A stretch of DNA of 64,000 nt from Crotophaga sulcirostris. Its lineage: Eukaryota > Chordata > Aves > Cuculiformes > Crotophagidae. The first letter of the stretch is position 1; every line of letters starts with the position of its first letter. This document shows positions 25,001-40,000 of the stretch, one piece after another. The position numbers and the translations under genes were made by a program. Location of the stretch: assembly GCA_013397455.1 (NCBI GenBank), contig VYZB01000190.1, forward strand, positions 737,220 to 801,219, in the 5' to 3' direction. The notes below the pieces were generated by a model. That model did not search any database. It saw nothing but the letters and a program-made list of their open reading frames with translations, and was not told the origin of the DNA.

Positions 25001-28000
25001 TAACCTAGACAATATCTTCATAGAGGTACTCCTGTGAAGAGCAGTACTACATCAGTGAAATGCCTGAACCCAGAACCTATTTTTAATTTGCATAGTTATA
25101 GTTAGCTACCCCTTTCTATTTTTGCTGTTCTTGGGCAAAGTTGTTAGTCTGGCAATGCAGTAGCCTCCTGCCCTAACTGCACTTCAATTTGAATAATGTA
25201 ACTTGGTACATTTAAAAATTTCTAGTTAAAAGTACTTGTCTTGTTTTTCCCCTACTAGTTACGTTTAACACAAAAACTTAAAACTTACAAAAAGTCAAGA
25301 TAAACATTATCACAGAAATCTGAGGATGCTATATGGTAAGCAATGTGCAAATTTCTTGTCTTCTTCAAAATGAAGTGCTGCAGGAAGCTGAAGAGGATGA
25401 ATTTGGCAATATTGAAAGTATGAGGGAAATAATCTTAAGGAAATGCATGCGATTTTTTGACAAGCTTGAAACACTTTGAGTGCATATTAATGTTCATGTA
25501 ACTCAGCTTTCTGAGACCTGCTAAGTGGAGGCTTTACATTAAATAATAGGTTTAGAAAACTTATCACATTCCCATGTTTTACATGCCAACATTGGATTTT
25601 CGCATAATGGTTTAGGTTGGAAGGGACTCTTGAGATCAGGTTTTCTGACTTGTCTAATGGTTCTGCTCAAGCAGAGTCAGCTAGAACAGATTGTCTAGAA
25701 CTGTCCTGTCAGAATTTTATATACCTAAGAAATTTTAGTTCCATTAAGTAGGCCTCTATGAACTTAAGATAGATTGGTGGTGGTGGTTGTTGTGGTGGTG
25801 TGGCTTTTCCCCCACTCGCACACCCTGCTTGTGAATCAGGCTTGGGAAGCAGGGGAGGTGAGAGATGAGAGAGAAAGAGGGAGTGTTTCTATGTTGGACT
25901 GTATTTGAAAGTGAAAAACGTTGCACATTTTCAGGGTACATATTGTACCAAGGAGCATAGCCGTAAATCACATTATGGTAAAGACTATTTCAGTGTGATC
26001 AGCAAGGATAAGGCTATGGCCTTCCTGCAGGGAGATATTAAAAGAGATTGAATTTAGTTTCTTGTGTCAATTTTTACTTCAGAAGAGGAGCACTTAGTCC
26101 TCTGATTTGCTGTATTTCTCTTGGATGATTTTCATAGGGTAAGTTTCATGCAAAGTTGCAGATACCTAGCATATGCTAAATGAAATAAGAGTTAGGTACA
26201 TAAATGCCTGTTTATAGTTTGAATTTTGTTACTCTTCAGGTGAGATCAAGAAAAATATTTTGATGCCTAAACTGGAATTTTGGTATAATTTAGATGCTTA
26301 AGACAAATTACCAGTTCCCACAGTAAGCACTTAAGTGATTGAAAGCAGTTACTTCAGTATTCATTAAGCACCTGATGTATTGTTGTATATGTATATACAG
26401 ATACATTGCTATGCTATCTGAGGTAACATTTACTGTATTTGGAACCATGGCTGGAGCATTCCTGTCCCTCCCTGTTTGGGAGGACACTTACATTAGCAAG
26501 TGCAGAGCATGCACACGTGGCTAGTAATAAGTTCCCTATGCAGCCCCACGGCACTACTGCCATAATTTTATCTAAAAATACAGTCAGCATTGATGATAGT
26601 TACCTGGTGTCTTCTGCAAGAATTTGGAAAACCCAAATTAACCCAAATTAACCCAAACCTTTGTTTACAAATACCACCTTCACTAAAGTTGAAGCATCGA
26701 GGTGTAACTCTTTTGAAGAAATTTCACTGACCTGAAGCACACATGGAGCTCAAGCTATAGGAATTGCTAACAAGGTGTAGAACAGACCTGCTGTCCGTTA
26801 GCAAGGAGTTTCTGCAGAATTAATGGTGCAGGGCTGATGTGCTTGGGAAAAAGTGACTACAGCAGGTACTCATGGTGGTAAGGCAAGTAAAACTTTAGGA
26901 GTACTGAACAGTAGAGTAGAGGGATTGTGCAGTGAGTGTTCATGGTGCCGTTGACTCTAGCCTGACACATGGCTGGTAGAACAGTAGAGACTGAGTGAAA
27001 GTATATACACCAAGTTTGCTGTGTGTGGGAATGTTCATACTGGTGTGTACATACATAAATGCATGTGTCCGTAAGGGTACATCAAGTACAGGGGGTTTCT
27101 TTCTGATTTCCAAGGTGCCTTTTTGTTTCCCTTTTTGATCTGTTTCTAACATGACGTATCTGTATTTACTAAAGCAGATCTTCTCTATCTTTTATGTAGT
27201 TAGAACTAAGCAGACTTTAGACTAACTTGGAGCACCTGAGCTAGGTTTATATGAAAGCATGAAGTAGTTAAGATGGAGTTCTGGTTTGATTCAGCTAAAC
27301 TATTTCCAGCATTGTATAATGTCAATTTAGATAATAACGTCAAATTATCCATTGTTAGAATAAGGCATTTCCCACTGTGTGAATTTTTGTTCCTCTGTTT
27401 TGTTTTATGTAGTGAAAGCATATATGTATATGTACATATATGCTCTTATATTACCGTGTGTGGCATTACCAAAATTTATCATATTCTCTGTATTTAGGCA
27501 TCAGGATATTGTGAGCAAAGTCTGTAGAGTACGTAAAAGGGATGCCAGTTGGCCTTTCTGTTACTTTATTTCTAATAGTTTCTGTGCCCTGATTCTATGT
27601 ATCTACATGCCACCTTCTTGCACGTTTTTATTGGATCTCTTTGCCTTTTTCTCCCTCTTCTACCTGTGCAGTGAACTGTGTGAAGCTTTTTCTAGTATGG
27701 GATATACATCCTATGAAGCTTTGACAGTACGTTCTTGGTTTCGATGCATTTTGCAAATGTTCATAGATCAACCAAGTGGTATGCTGGCCAAGACAGATGC
27801 TGAGCAAACAGTTGGTAAGTGTTCACATTTCCCTAATGTTTGCAGTAACGATTCTGTATTGCAAAACTGGCAAACGTTTTCAGCTAATTACAAAATGTAT
27901 TTTTGTTTGTATTCCTTTACTTTTACCTAATTACAAAATGTGTTTCTTTACGCTGCTTGTGCTATTTATTGATAGTTGCCTGCTCTGCATATGACAAATT

Positions 28001-31000
28001 TATCACAAACAAAGATAAAAGAGCTTGTTTCCTTGGAAGCAAAGAACAAGAACTTGCTCCCAAGGAGACAAGCTATTTTTCCCCTATGGAGAAACTGCTC
28101 TGAAAAAAGTCAGAATTTGAAGTAAGTAGTCAGAAGTCATGCTGTGAATGCCCTAAAAGAAAAAAAAGAAAAGAAAAAAAACATAACAAAAAAAATCATT
28201 TGCAAGGAATTATTCCCTTTTCTATTTTGGATATTTTCCCCTCTTAGAGCAATACTTCGTCTTTGAGGTCTGATATGCCGTGAGATGCAGTTGGTTGCAG
28301 AATTCTTGTATTTTAGACATTTTAAAATAATATTTCATTTTATGATTTTAGGACTAAAGTAAATTCACAAGCCTAATTGTACAATGTATTTACTGCTGTG
28401 CAAACAGGGAAAGCCTATATGGAGCAGCTGACTGAAATGACAAGACTGATTTTTAAACTCTCAGAAGTAGAAAATATTCTTTCCAAGGCTGGTGTTGAAG
28501 AGTCAGTTTCCAAGCAAGACCCTAAAAATGCTCTGTTTAAATTCATTAAGGTACTGTACATTTCTGTGTTAAGTTCATAGGACAATTTTTGGGAAAAGGA
28601 ATTATGCATCAGGTTGTTTGACATACAAAAAGAAATTACTCACACAAACCTAATAAGAGACTTAGAAGCTTTATTTATATTTGTTTCAATGTTTCTGTTT
28701 TCTCAGGCTGTTGGTCGAACTTACAGTGGCCTTCAGACACTCCCTGAGAAATCTGCCATGGTAGCAAAGGCTTTGGAGTATTTGGGTGATGTATTAAAGT
28801 ATGTAAAACCTTATCTGAAGGCAAAAGGACCTCCAGAAGGTCTGCAGCTTACATATTGGATCATAGGTAATTATTTTGCAACCTCTTTTCTTTTAGGAAT
28901 TAGTTTTAAAGAATCAGTAAAATGTGACTTTTTTTAATACTACTTTTCCCTCTCTACTGTCCATCTGAATGATTTAAAAAAGCAAAGTCACCAAAATGTT
29001 ACAGTAAGACATTTAATTTTCTTCCACTGATTCTCTTTGGGTTTTATCCTGATGACTAACGTCCTTGTGGGGTTTTTTAATTACCCCTGCAAATCAGTGT
29101 TTTGAACAGTAAGATGTTTTCATGTCTTTTACCACTGAGATCCACCTGTTTTGCCTAAACAAAACCAGAAACAGTAACAAACCAGTGAAGCAATGTTATG
29201 ACATCCTATGTCATTATTTACTCGAGTTATGACAGTGGACAGGTCAGTTTAGGAATGTATAATAACTAACTTCCTTTAGAACTACCCCTCTTACATACAC
29301 TCTGCGCTTTTTAAAGCTCAAATCCTAATATTTGTTCATGGAAGTGTAAAACCACTGATACAATGGAAAAATAAGAGCGCTGTTTATTAAGAATGAATGT
29401 GCCAGTCTGACCCACTTACCTTTAAAAAATAGGGCAAACTTTAGCTATTTTAAAGACACAGGTAACTATTTACATGTACACACATCATGATTATAAGGAG
29501 TACAGTGAAATGCATGACCACGATACAGAAGGTGCATCAAGTGATTTGAGCTTTGTAAAATATTTTACTTTTCTGTTGCAAGATCTGTATATTTTTATAT
29601 ACAATATGTATGTCAAACTAAATGTTTTTTGATATCCAGATGTTGGGTTGCAGCCTTGTGAAGTAATTTTAGGTTGGTATTTTCCTTTCTGTTCTTTCCA
29701 GTAGGAAGTGATTGTTCTTCAGGGATGATGATGTGTGCAAGAAACGGTCCTTTCTTTTTAGTTAAGAAAACATAAAAATGGTTTAAAAGGAAAAAATATT
29801 TAAGTGTATTTCAATAATTTATTTGCATTCTGTGGGCTTGTTAAATTACAAGGACAAAGGGAGAAACTCAAATCAAAACACCTCCAGTCTGTGGTCAGAT
29901 TGTGTCTCCTACTGTTCCATACATCACAGCAGTGATAACAGAAGGAGTACTTTTAACAGGAATGAGCGTGTTTCTTTCAAAACAGAAAGCTTAGACAACA
30001 TTATTAGAAGTATTGTTAAGTGATCGTTCTCTTTCTCTATGATTGATCATTGTGTTTTCTTTCACTCCACAAGATTAATGTTGTTTTGTGTTGTTTTTAG
30101 AGATGGTAACGGATGATTTCTATAGATTAATAATATCTTGTTACAGCCTACTTTTGATCTTTTGTTACTTTCAAAGTGTTAAACATATTTTGGGAGAACA
30201 TTCCTGTATTTTCAACCCAACAAACTTCTCTGCTTCTAATTAAATATAAACTTAAGAATGTCAGTGGGAGCTACTACATAGGAATCTTATTTTATTTAAT
30301 CTGTGTTTTGAGTACTAACACTCACAAGTACAGAGTTATTTTCTTAAGAAAAATTACACTTCACCTACAATAAAGATGTTTCTTAAAGTCAGGGTATTTA
30401 CACAGCAACACCTTTTTACTGTGTTTGGTTTTTTTTTGCAACTCAAAAGCAAGATCTTAAAACTGGCTCAAAATTGCACAAGGGATGTGATAATGTGTTG
30501 AAAACAAGAAGGATGTTCTCTGAGACTCGTTTTGTGGGCTGAGGACCCGCCTCCCACACCATGCTGGTTTAAAGGAGTTGGCTACCCCTCATTCTTTTTA
30601 ATTTGCCAAATTAGATGCGTTAAATAAAATTTGAAAGATACTTCATGTTTTCTTAACACTGAATCACTGTGTTAGTAGTTGCTGATGTGGCCACAGTGGT
30701 GTTAGACAAACAGAAAGGAAGGTAAAGGCAGCATCTTTCTGTAAAATGTGCTGAGTTCTCCCAGTAAGGTAAATATTTAAGTTGCACGTATGCTGATTGC
30801 GGTAGTGTTTTTTGTACAGGTTAGTTTAATTTTTTGGCAAGGGTATGGGACACTGTCCTTTCTTTAGCATCACTGTACTGTTCCTAAAGCAGCTTCACTT
30901 GCCTAAAAATTTGTAACTGTAATATATTGAATCAATTTAGTACTTTCATTTTGCTGATCTGTATAAACAGGCTTTGAGTCTCCTTCAGTGGGCTTTTTCA

Positions 31001-34000
31001 ATTTCAGAGATATTTCAGTTGCCTCTTTAGGCTATCCTAATTTATTTATTTTTTTCCTGACTAAACTGCTTTGGGTTTTCTTGATTCTTTTTCACCAGGA
31101 TGTCTGGTAAAGTTCTGGGCACTGATACTGGCTACTTCCAAAGCCCAGCAACTCCTGTTCCGCATTGTGGATTGCTTGCTGCTGCCGCACTCTGTGCTCC
31201 AGCGGGACAAAGAGCTGCCTGTGGCTTTGCTGTCTGCCATTCAGGAAAGCCTACCTCTTTATCTTCAGGTAAGTATCTGAACTCTATTATCAGCAGACAA
31301 ATGTATCTTCAGGAAGAGATTCATATTTGCAGAGGATGTTTTCTTTTTCACTAATCAAAACAAGCTTTGACTGAATCTAAAGAACCAGCAAGAGGAGATT
31401 TTTCTTCATATGGAAGCAGAAAGAAAAGTGCCGCTCCGTTGGGCTTGCTCTCCTTACATGCAGCTATGCTGTGGTGCACTCCAGAGCTGCTCGTCTAATC
31501 ACTGTATATGGAGAAGCTTTTAGCTGCTCTGATGTGAGAGATTTTTGAAACAGTGGATCAAAATAGTCATGATCTGTAGCAAGGCACTTGTTGGGATGAC
31601 AGAGCAAAATCATCCTTGAGCTGGCTAACTGTAGGTAATTAAAGATGAGCTACTCTTTTTTTTTCTTTTTCTTCATTACTCTTAGGAACAAGAGACAATC
31701 ATCTGTGTATCATGGCACTGTTTTTATCTTGAAAGTTTGAGAATGTGTTTTGCTGAATTGGATTCCTGCTGCTTACACTTAACATGAGTAAAGCATTCTT
31801 CCCTGCTATTCCTCCTGTTCTTCCCTGAGCTTATTTATCGCTCTTGAAACTCTGTAAGGCTTCTTGATACTGTAGGAAGATTCTAATTCCTGCAGGCAAG
31901 GAAGAGAAACAAATATATTTTTTAAATAAAAAAGATGAAATGTTTTTCCTTGTAAATCCTTGGGTCCTTTTGGCTTACTGATTTCCCTTCCCTCTTATTC
32001 TTCATTTTGACTGCAGTCTTAACTGATTACTTTACAGGACTGTATTGTGAAACAATGCAGTGGTGACATTGTAAACATCCCTCAGATTTATTCCTTTCAA
32101 TAGTTGAGTTGTGATCGATGGCATGTCATATGGAAGTGAATATGATTATGTAATGATGTGCAGGATATGGCTTGCTTTGCTGCTCTGTAGGTATTTTCGG
32201 AAGCTGGACCATCTGGACACTGATATTACCACAGAGTATGGCTGGCTGCTTTCTAATTTGGTATTTTAGTCAGAGAGCACTGTTTCTCTGTAGTCTGCAC
32301 GTACGGATGTAGTTTTTAGATGAAACCACTCAAGTTGGTTTTGAAGTCCAAGTGTTGTGGACCCTTGTTTCCTGTTTTCTTTGTCAGTCTTGGACTTTCT
32401 GACCTTACTGTTGTACTCTTCAACAGTCTGCTGCATAGTCCATGTGCCTTCCGGCTAACCTAGATGATATTATTGGCCAATTTTTTTTTTTTTTTTAGAC
32501 AAGTGCTGCTTCTAGAAAACCAGTAATTCTTTAATTTGACAAACTCTTCTGGGGAGAGAGGACAAAAAGGAGGGTTATTTTTCCTATTTCAATATACAAC
32601 TTCTACATTTTATTTATTTACAAGGGTCCAGCATTTTAAAGTGCTTCAAACTGACTTATTCATTTCAAAATACTTTCTCCCCCTTTATTTGGGAAAGTGG
32701 AAAAATTCTGATTTAGAATCAGCTCAAAATGAAAATATTTTCAGTCTTTTAATACGTTCTATTAGGACTGTTTCTGAGTTCCTTTGAGATCGAGTGGATT
32801 CTAGGCACTCTCTTGACTTCTCAGGTTATCATTGCACAGTTGGCTTAAGGCAAGTTGGCTTAAGGCTAAGCCCATTCCCTTTCAACCCCATGTGCATTCT
32901 CATTTGATTTGCTTTAATGATTCTGGCTAGCAAAGACTGAGTCGATTTAAGCAGCCCCACAAAACAAACAAATAACACCCTGAAATCCAAATGGGCATAT
33001 CAGAAAAGAGATAAAGCAGTATATGTGAGAAGGAAAAAAGTGAAATGTGTGATCAGACTCTCCTTGGGTGGCTGCTCTGTGTCTGGTGCCCACTTGTGGA
33101 GGCAGAGCAGTGGTGTTTTAGTGCAGGAGCCTTAATTCACCCTAATGTTAGATGAACATTGTTCTATAGATCTGTCCCTGTAGATGCTCTAGCTTACAAC
33201 TTAATCCTTTGGCAGTTACATGAGAATTAAGAAACAGGAATTTGGAGACCATGCAAAATATCTTCCTATACATGCAATTTCTTCATTTGTAGTCAAAGCC
33301 TAAAAGCCCTTGAATAGCATTTCTACTTGGAGGTCTTTTCTTTTTTTTTTTTTTTCCTCCAGTCTTCTGAAAAGTTCCAGGCTCAATCTCAGATCTTTTC
33401 CTCTTGTCCTGAATTATCCTCCTTCAGTGTGGGCTGTTCCTTCTTTGTCCAAAAACTTCCTTGGATCTCAAAAAATTTCTTCATTTGCAGAACTTCCCTC
33501 TTTCCAGAGCTTTTAACAACTAATCCTAATGTGGTTCATTTGATCCTTTTATGTGGGTTTTGAAAGGATTTGAAATCAGTCTTAGTAACAGGGAATTAAT
33601 TTCACACATTCATTGCGGCAGCAATCTTATGAAATCCTATAGAATTCCTGAATTGTATAGGCCAAGATTCCCCAAATGGTCACATAGGCTTTGTAATGGC
33701 AATGCAACTGGCCACATAACTTTGGCAGCAGGCTTAGAAACAAGGACAATGTTGCTACTGTGCTGTACGAAGAGAGGGCATCGCCTTTGTTTGTCCCCCT
33801 GTAAGGGCAGAAGCCAAAGTTTTATCTTTCAAGACAGCATAGGAAGTTTCTTCTTTCTTCACAGCACAGTTCACATTCATCAAAACTGATGACTGTATCC
33901 CACCCTCCCTCACCACCACCCGAAAACTAAAAGTTTATTTTTAAGAGCTCAAAATTAGAGGCTTTGTTTAATTTTACACAAGCAGAAATGATTGTCAAAC

Positions 34001-37000
34001 ATGCTAATTAAGACTAAACATTGTATTTCTCTTCCTCAATCCAGTTTCTCTGTGTTTAGTTGTTACGTTTCTGTTTATATATAAATTTGGGCTATACAGC
34101 TGTGCCTTTTGACAGTTATTGGGAAAGTGGTCCATTCTCCACTCTACATTGAATTTATCTAGAAGTTTCCTTCAAACTCAGTCACTGATGATGCCTTGTC
34201 AAAATAGCTTAGCTCTAGCAATTTTTAAACTAGTAGTTTTTTCTTGCCTAAAGGGTTACTGTCTGGATATTATTTCTTTCACTGTGCATCATCTGCTTTG
34301 TTAATATTTCATGGCCTAAGAAAGATTTTGTTGGGATGCAATATCAAAATTGTCCTCAGAGTTGTTTGAATGATCGACTTCAGAAAGTAAAGCATGAAGA
34401 ACATGAATGAACAGCCATTTTATAATTTTATGGGACTGTTCTTAATTATGAGGTAGCGAGGCATGAAAGATCTAACTTTAGATATTTTGCCACTGTAAGA
34501 AGTTGTTGAGTTGATTTGTGTGTTATTGGATTGCTGAAGCTTACTACAGGAAATTTGAGAGTAGTTGAGATTGGTCTTGGATGGATTTTTTGGAGAATGA
34601 TTTGGAGGAATTTTGGTACACATTTATCAGTAATATGGGAAAAAACTGAAGCAGTGAACAGAACTTATTTTAGGGAAGAAATAGTGGTTTTTATATATCT
34701 TGCAGAATGCAGCATAGCTGCATGGAATAAACATAAAATACATAATAATGGCAAAGGTAAGATACCCTGCCTGATTTATCAGCATTAATGCTGTCCAAAC
34801 ACAGGAGATGGTTGATTTCTTTCTAAATGCAGGGGAGTAGTGAAAGAGCTTAATTTTAAGTAGTGCTTGGCACATACATTTTGCAGTGATTTTAATGGGC
34901 CTGTGCAGGCTCAGCATTTGTCAGAGATCAGACCTTAAAAGCCCTCCTGTGAGCCACATCTGTGGTCCGATATTTGAGCAAGCTTATTAATACGTTTTGT
35001 GAATTATAGTATGTGTTTAATAGGAATTGTACAACATTAATTGCTGAACAGCAGATTTATTCCAACAGCAGGACTGATATTATAAGTCATCATTAGGTAG
35101 CTTGGCATTTCTGCAGTGAATAGTTCCAGTAATCCATACTAATCGGTTCTTCGCTCTCCACAGGTGATTTACAGATACATAGATAAATCAGAAGAAAGAG
35201 GCAGCTCTGACCACAAAAGGTTCCTGCAGTGAACACTCACAGGAATCGGTTGCCTTTCTGCTAAAATGAAGAGCAGATGTTGTAATGCCCCTCTGCTCCC
35301 CTTACAATGTCTTTGATTTGGGGGTTTGTTTTTTGTGGTTTTTTTTTTTAAACCTCAGAAGATGGCTAAAGAACACAGTTAAGAAAAAGAGGGAGGCTCT
35401 ATCAACCCTTCAAAGTCTATCTTGCTTTGTAGGGATTGTCCTAGGGGTCTGCTGTGATTGATTTCAGATCTCTTGTCCAGAACTGGAGTCCAGTAGCGTG
35501 TGTTGCTTTTCTCTTATGTGAACAGTAGCTTCCTTAATCTCTGTTAATTATTGGTAGGATTTAAAAGAAGAAAGTTCTATGTGATTTCCTTGTAATCACA
35601 TCCTTTGCCAGCGCTGCCTAGGATGTTTTGCCATTGTCCTTGGATTTGCAGCTGCTGTACTTTATCCCTTGTGCCATTTGGGATATGGCAATGTCAGACC
35701 TTGTGCAGGTCTGTTATCTCTGTGCTTTAAGAAGAGGGAGGAGTCCAAAATAAAGAACGCATTGTTGAGTCAATCGCCTTTCAGGTCCAAAAGAGAAATC
35801 AAAGTTTCTCTCTGGAAATTTTTAGGGAATAGTAGAAGCATCAGGGTCTAACCTCTGATGATTCTTCCCAGAAGAACTTTGATGCTTTAGATACACACTT
35901 CATGTGTGAGGACTTTAGCATGGATTTTTTTTTTTTTGCTGTGTAGAAGAGAAGAGTTTTTTTTGTTTCAGGGTGTTTTTCTGGTTCCCAACAAAATGAA
36001 AGGCAATTTTTCTGACTGTTGTAACCTTGTAACTTTCACTAGGAGAAATGATCAGGATTGTCCTTATCAAAGAGAGAATTTTGATATGACTACATGGTTT
36101 TAAAAATTACACCTTTTTTTGAGAAGCAGTGTCTCTTCCTTACCCAACTAAAAGAAACTTAGAATCCTTTGTAAAGAAAACATTAGGTTACAGAAAAAAG
36201 GTTTTTACAGAAAATGTTTTTAGATACTTCTTGAAGGTAACAGCTCTCCTTAGTGGGTTTCAAGAGCACTCTATATGTTCATCAGATAACTGAAGAAAGA
36301 AATCAGTAGTTAACCTAGGTTTTTTTTCCCCTCTGGAATAAAAAAAAGAGTATCTTTCAGTAATGCTCTTGACAGGGTGTTGTTATTTTTTTTCTTTAAT
36401 CTTTTCTTCATTTTTAGACTACATCTCTCCCCACCCCATGCCCCAAAAAATCAGAATCAGTTAACTTCAACTCAAAAAATGGAAGTGCTTTTATGAGGAT
36501 GAGGCTAGGTTTGTTCATCCATCTTCACATGAAATTATTAGAAGAGGTGTAAAAATTAGCCAGTGTTCCTTCAGGTTTCCAAATTCTAATATTTTTGCTT
36601 TTCATGCCACTTATTAAATATCTTTCGGATTATTTCTTCAGAACAGTAACACATTCTTTAATAATAACTGATTTCTTCCTTCTTTTCTTGATGCTATGTA
36701 GCATTTGTTGATTCTCAATTTGAAGAATTGTCTCATTTTAGTAACTGTCACTGTTAGTAGTCCACGAGTGTTATGTTCTTCATGCATTCCTACAGGTATC
36801 CTTTGTAAGAGTGTGATGTTTTTTGTGTCCCTTTTATTAGATTAATATACTTTCTCACAGATTTCGTGGTTTTGTTAGTTTGATTGGTTTTGGTTTTCTG
36901 GTGGGGTTTTTTTGTAGTGTTAAAACATTATTATGGGATAATGGAATATTTTCTCTCTTATTGTAAGAGCTTTACTACAGAAAGCACGGGCAACTCTTCT

Positions 37001-40000
37001 TTAAGCCTCCTGCAACACTTGGGCTTACAAACTAAATAATCTGTCATTCTAACAGTCTCTCCGAGTCTGCTGCTTGCCAAGCAACGTGTTTGAGGATTCT
37101 GATATAGCAGCAGCTGCTTTTTCCTAGAAAATATTGCTGTATGTAAGCAAAAGGGGAAGAGAATCTGAACAGTTTATCAAAGCCCAAGTTCAGAAAATGT
37201 GGTTTTTGTTGTTGGAACTTAGAAAAATTACCAGGGAGCTCAAAAGGTGTGTGAAGTTCTACCCTAACCAAACATGGCTGTTCAGGAGGGATGCCTACAG
37301 CAAGCCTTCAGAAGGACCTCATTTCTTGAATCCCACATTTCCTGTATTTCTTGACTGTGGAACCAAAAGTGGGAACTCCCCATTTCACGGAAGTGCCAAG
37401 ACGACCCTTAGCTATGTCTCAGCATGGGTTTTTTTTCTGATGGAATTGCTCTGTTGTGTTCACACAGACAGTTGTAGGTGAAAATCTTTTGGGGGGAGAG
37501 ACTCCAGTGCAAAAACCGACAGAAATACTCTGTCAGGAGCTTGGGAACAAAAGCAGCTTTCAGATATTTCTGCATTTTATACCTTCAAGTCTTGAATTTC
37601 TTCATTCACCATCAGTATTGAGGCTCTCCTACCAAAGCTAGAGTCTGGATTGCAATGCTAGTGGAGGTTTGAAGTACTGTTGAAGTTGCTGTCTAGGGAA
37701 CTCTGTGCTTGAACTTGTCTTACACCATTGTTCTTGTTGGACAGAACTATTGTGAAAACCGTGAATTCTCAAGAGGGTTCTGTTTGTGCTGCTGTCTGTG
37801 ACCCTTGTGATAGGAGATCAGTGACTCTTTTTTATTTTTTTCCCCTTAGTGATTTTTTGTTCTTCTTTTCAATAATCAAAAGGAAGGGGAAGGAAACTCT
37901 TGACTTCCTCCTACAGAAACTTGTACCAGTAAGAAGAATACTCTTCTTTTCAGAGACGTACCATGTGTATGTTGTATTCAGACAGGCACTTTCTGGGCAA
38001 GTTTTAAACTTTCATTATAGATTTTTCTCTGGCGTCAGTATAGCTTATATTGGATAAATTATAGCAGTTTTAGCCTTATCTTAAACAGATTTTTTAAAAA
38101 CTCTCAGAATCCCTTATAAATGGTGCCTCATTTACCCTAATTTGTTCACACTGTGAGCAGAATTTTTCTTGTCAGATCACAGTTCTAAATTTTCATTTTT
38201 GTGCTATGTCATTGCTACAAAGATATCACATGGTACTTCACAAACAGATGAGGTATATTCTCTCTCTCTCTCTTTTTCATAAATGTTACCTGATTCATGT
38301 ACTTTGCTAGACTGCGTACAGAGTTGAAAAATAGATGAGCAGTTCTTGGGCACAGAAATACTTTCTCAGGTCTGAAATGCCAAGGTTTTATTTCACATTT
38401 GAAGGGAAACTTGTGTGCCTCAAACCTTATCTTTCAAGTTAGTACGGTAAAAGATTTTTCTCTCCTCTGAAAGCCTTGCCCTGGCTCTGTCTTCATTTGT
38501 GACCATCCTATCTGCAGCAAATTACTGGTGATTATTTGTCATGCAGTACTTACTCTATGTGCAGCAGTTTACACAGTATGTAGTGAATATTTAGACTATG
38601 GTTGTTAAAAACTTATTCAAATGCATTGTTAAAAATTTATCCAATTTCTCACTTTGAAAAATTTTCTTCTGCAGGGCCTGTCCTTTATATGCTGTCAGTC
38701 CCAAACACAAGGTGCCTATTTAAATCAACTTCTTGGGAGCATTATTCAACAGTATTTTGGACGATTTCTCCCTTCTTCTCCGACTGCACTCGGAGCTGGA
38801 CAGCATCCTATGTTGACTGCTTTGTGCAGCTCCCTTTCAGCTCCCCAGTTGCTCCGTCTACGGAAGACCACTCTGCATATCATAAAGTAAGGATCCAGTG
38901 AAGTAAACCCCCCCCTTATTCAGGTTTCACAAATAGCTAATGAGAAAGGGAACACCATTGTTCTCTTCTCAGTTAACTGATAGTTTAGCTGTGGGGAGAG
39001 CCTGTAAGTTGCTGGGCAGGGAGCAAAGGAAGGACGATGTGTACGAGTGGGAGAGTAAAGTTGGGAAGATCTGGAGACTATATAGAGAGTCATTGAAGAC
39101 AGAGGTCCTAGACTGTAAGAAAAAATATTGCATGGGGCCACATGGAAAGCAAGTAATTTTCTAGAAAAATTGTGCTCCAGTATACATCATCATGTGTTTG
39201 TATCTCAGACTGTATTCAGGGTATCCCTGTTCTAGTGCTTATAGTTGCCACCAACACCTGTGCATGGGAGGCTTCTTTGCTCTACAAGTATCAAGCTATA
39301 CATAGGTGTGCCACCTACCCAGGGGAAGTGGAAATTTTGGGGCTTGGGAGAATGACAACAATACTTGTTAACTGTGCCATCATTACTTGCATAATGTCAG
39401 CAGCAGCTATAAATGTTGGGTCCTTGCATTTATCCCAAATACTGCATAATAGGGAACACTCTGCACTTTTTGTTTATGTTGGGAGAGGAATTAAACCCCC
39501 TCAAGCATAAGGTAATTGCTTATATCCAAGGTAATTGTGTTTTTACTTTGTTAAAGATTGTTTATTCCTGTTGATGAAAAGAATTACAGTGTAGCTCTCA
39601 GGTAAATATGACAGACAACCCTGTAAGTAAAGCCTGTATTAAGAGGGTGAACTGAGATTTCACAATCTTAAGTTTTGACGTGTTTTTAACTTATGAATAG
39701 TCAAACTTTTTCGTATTAATAAAGTTATTTTTACTATTATGTGTGAATGTATGTATGAATTTTAAGATTGATAGTGGAAAGGCAGTTCTTAAAGTGTAGT
39801 GGCACTTGGTGACGTGTAAGACATGAAACGTTCCGTAATGATCTGGGAAGAATATCTTGCATCTGAGCAGCAGTCTGATTCACAAACTGTTGGGTTGTCA
39901 GGAGGCAGTCAGTAAGTATATACAGAGTTCCCTGGCTGTTCTGATGTATGAAAGCAAGTGAATATCTTGCTGCTGCACAGAAGTTATTGAACCATATGGT

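Larger units (their letters stand above)
24656..27671 (+). other. MMS22L: MMS22L intron B-C
   Basis: Contains a minus-strand CR1 end (25602-25706), a GGT-rich tract (25775-25803) and a 10-bp minisatellite (26631-26659). Nothing else recognised. Confidence 0.8.
31269..38674 (+). other. MMS22L: MMS22L intron F-G, longest complete intron here
   Basis: Contains a possible alternative terminal exon (35164-35232), a 15-bp tandem duplication (32838-32867), T runs at about 33341-33356 and a TC tract (38259-38273). No recognisable transposon was found. Confidence 0.8.

Noticed and set aside
26631..26659. Interstitial telomere-like repeat.
   Set aside because: The unit is acccaaatta, not TTAGGG/CCCTAA; it is an ordinary short minisatellite.
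27379..27930. 183-codon frame on the plus strand.
   Set aside because: Only 27672-27814 is real exon; the rest is intron read-through on both sides.
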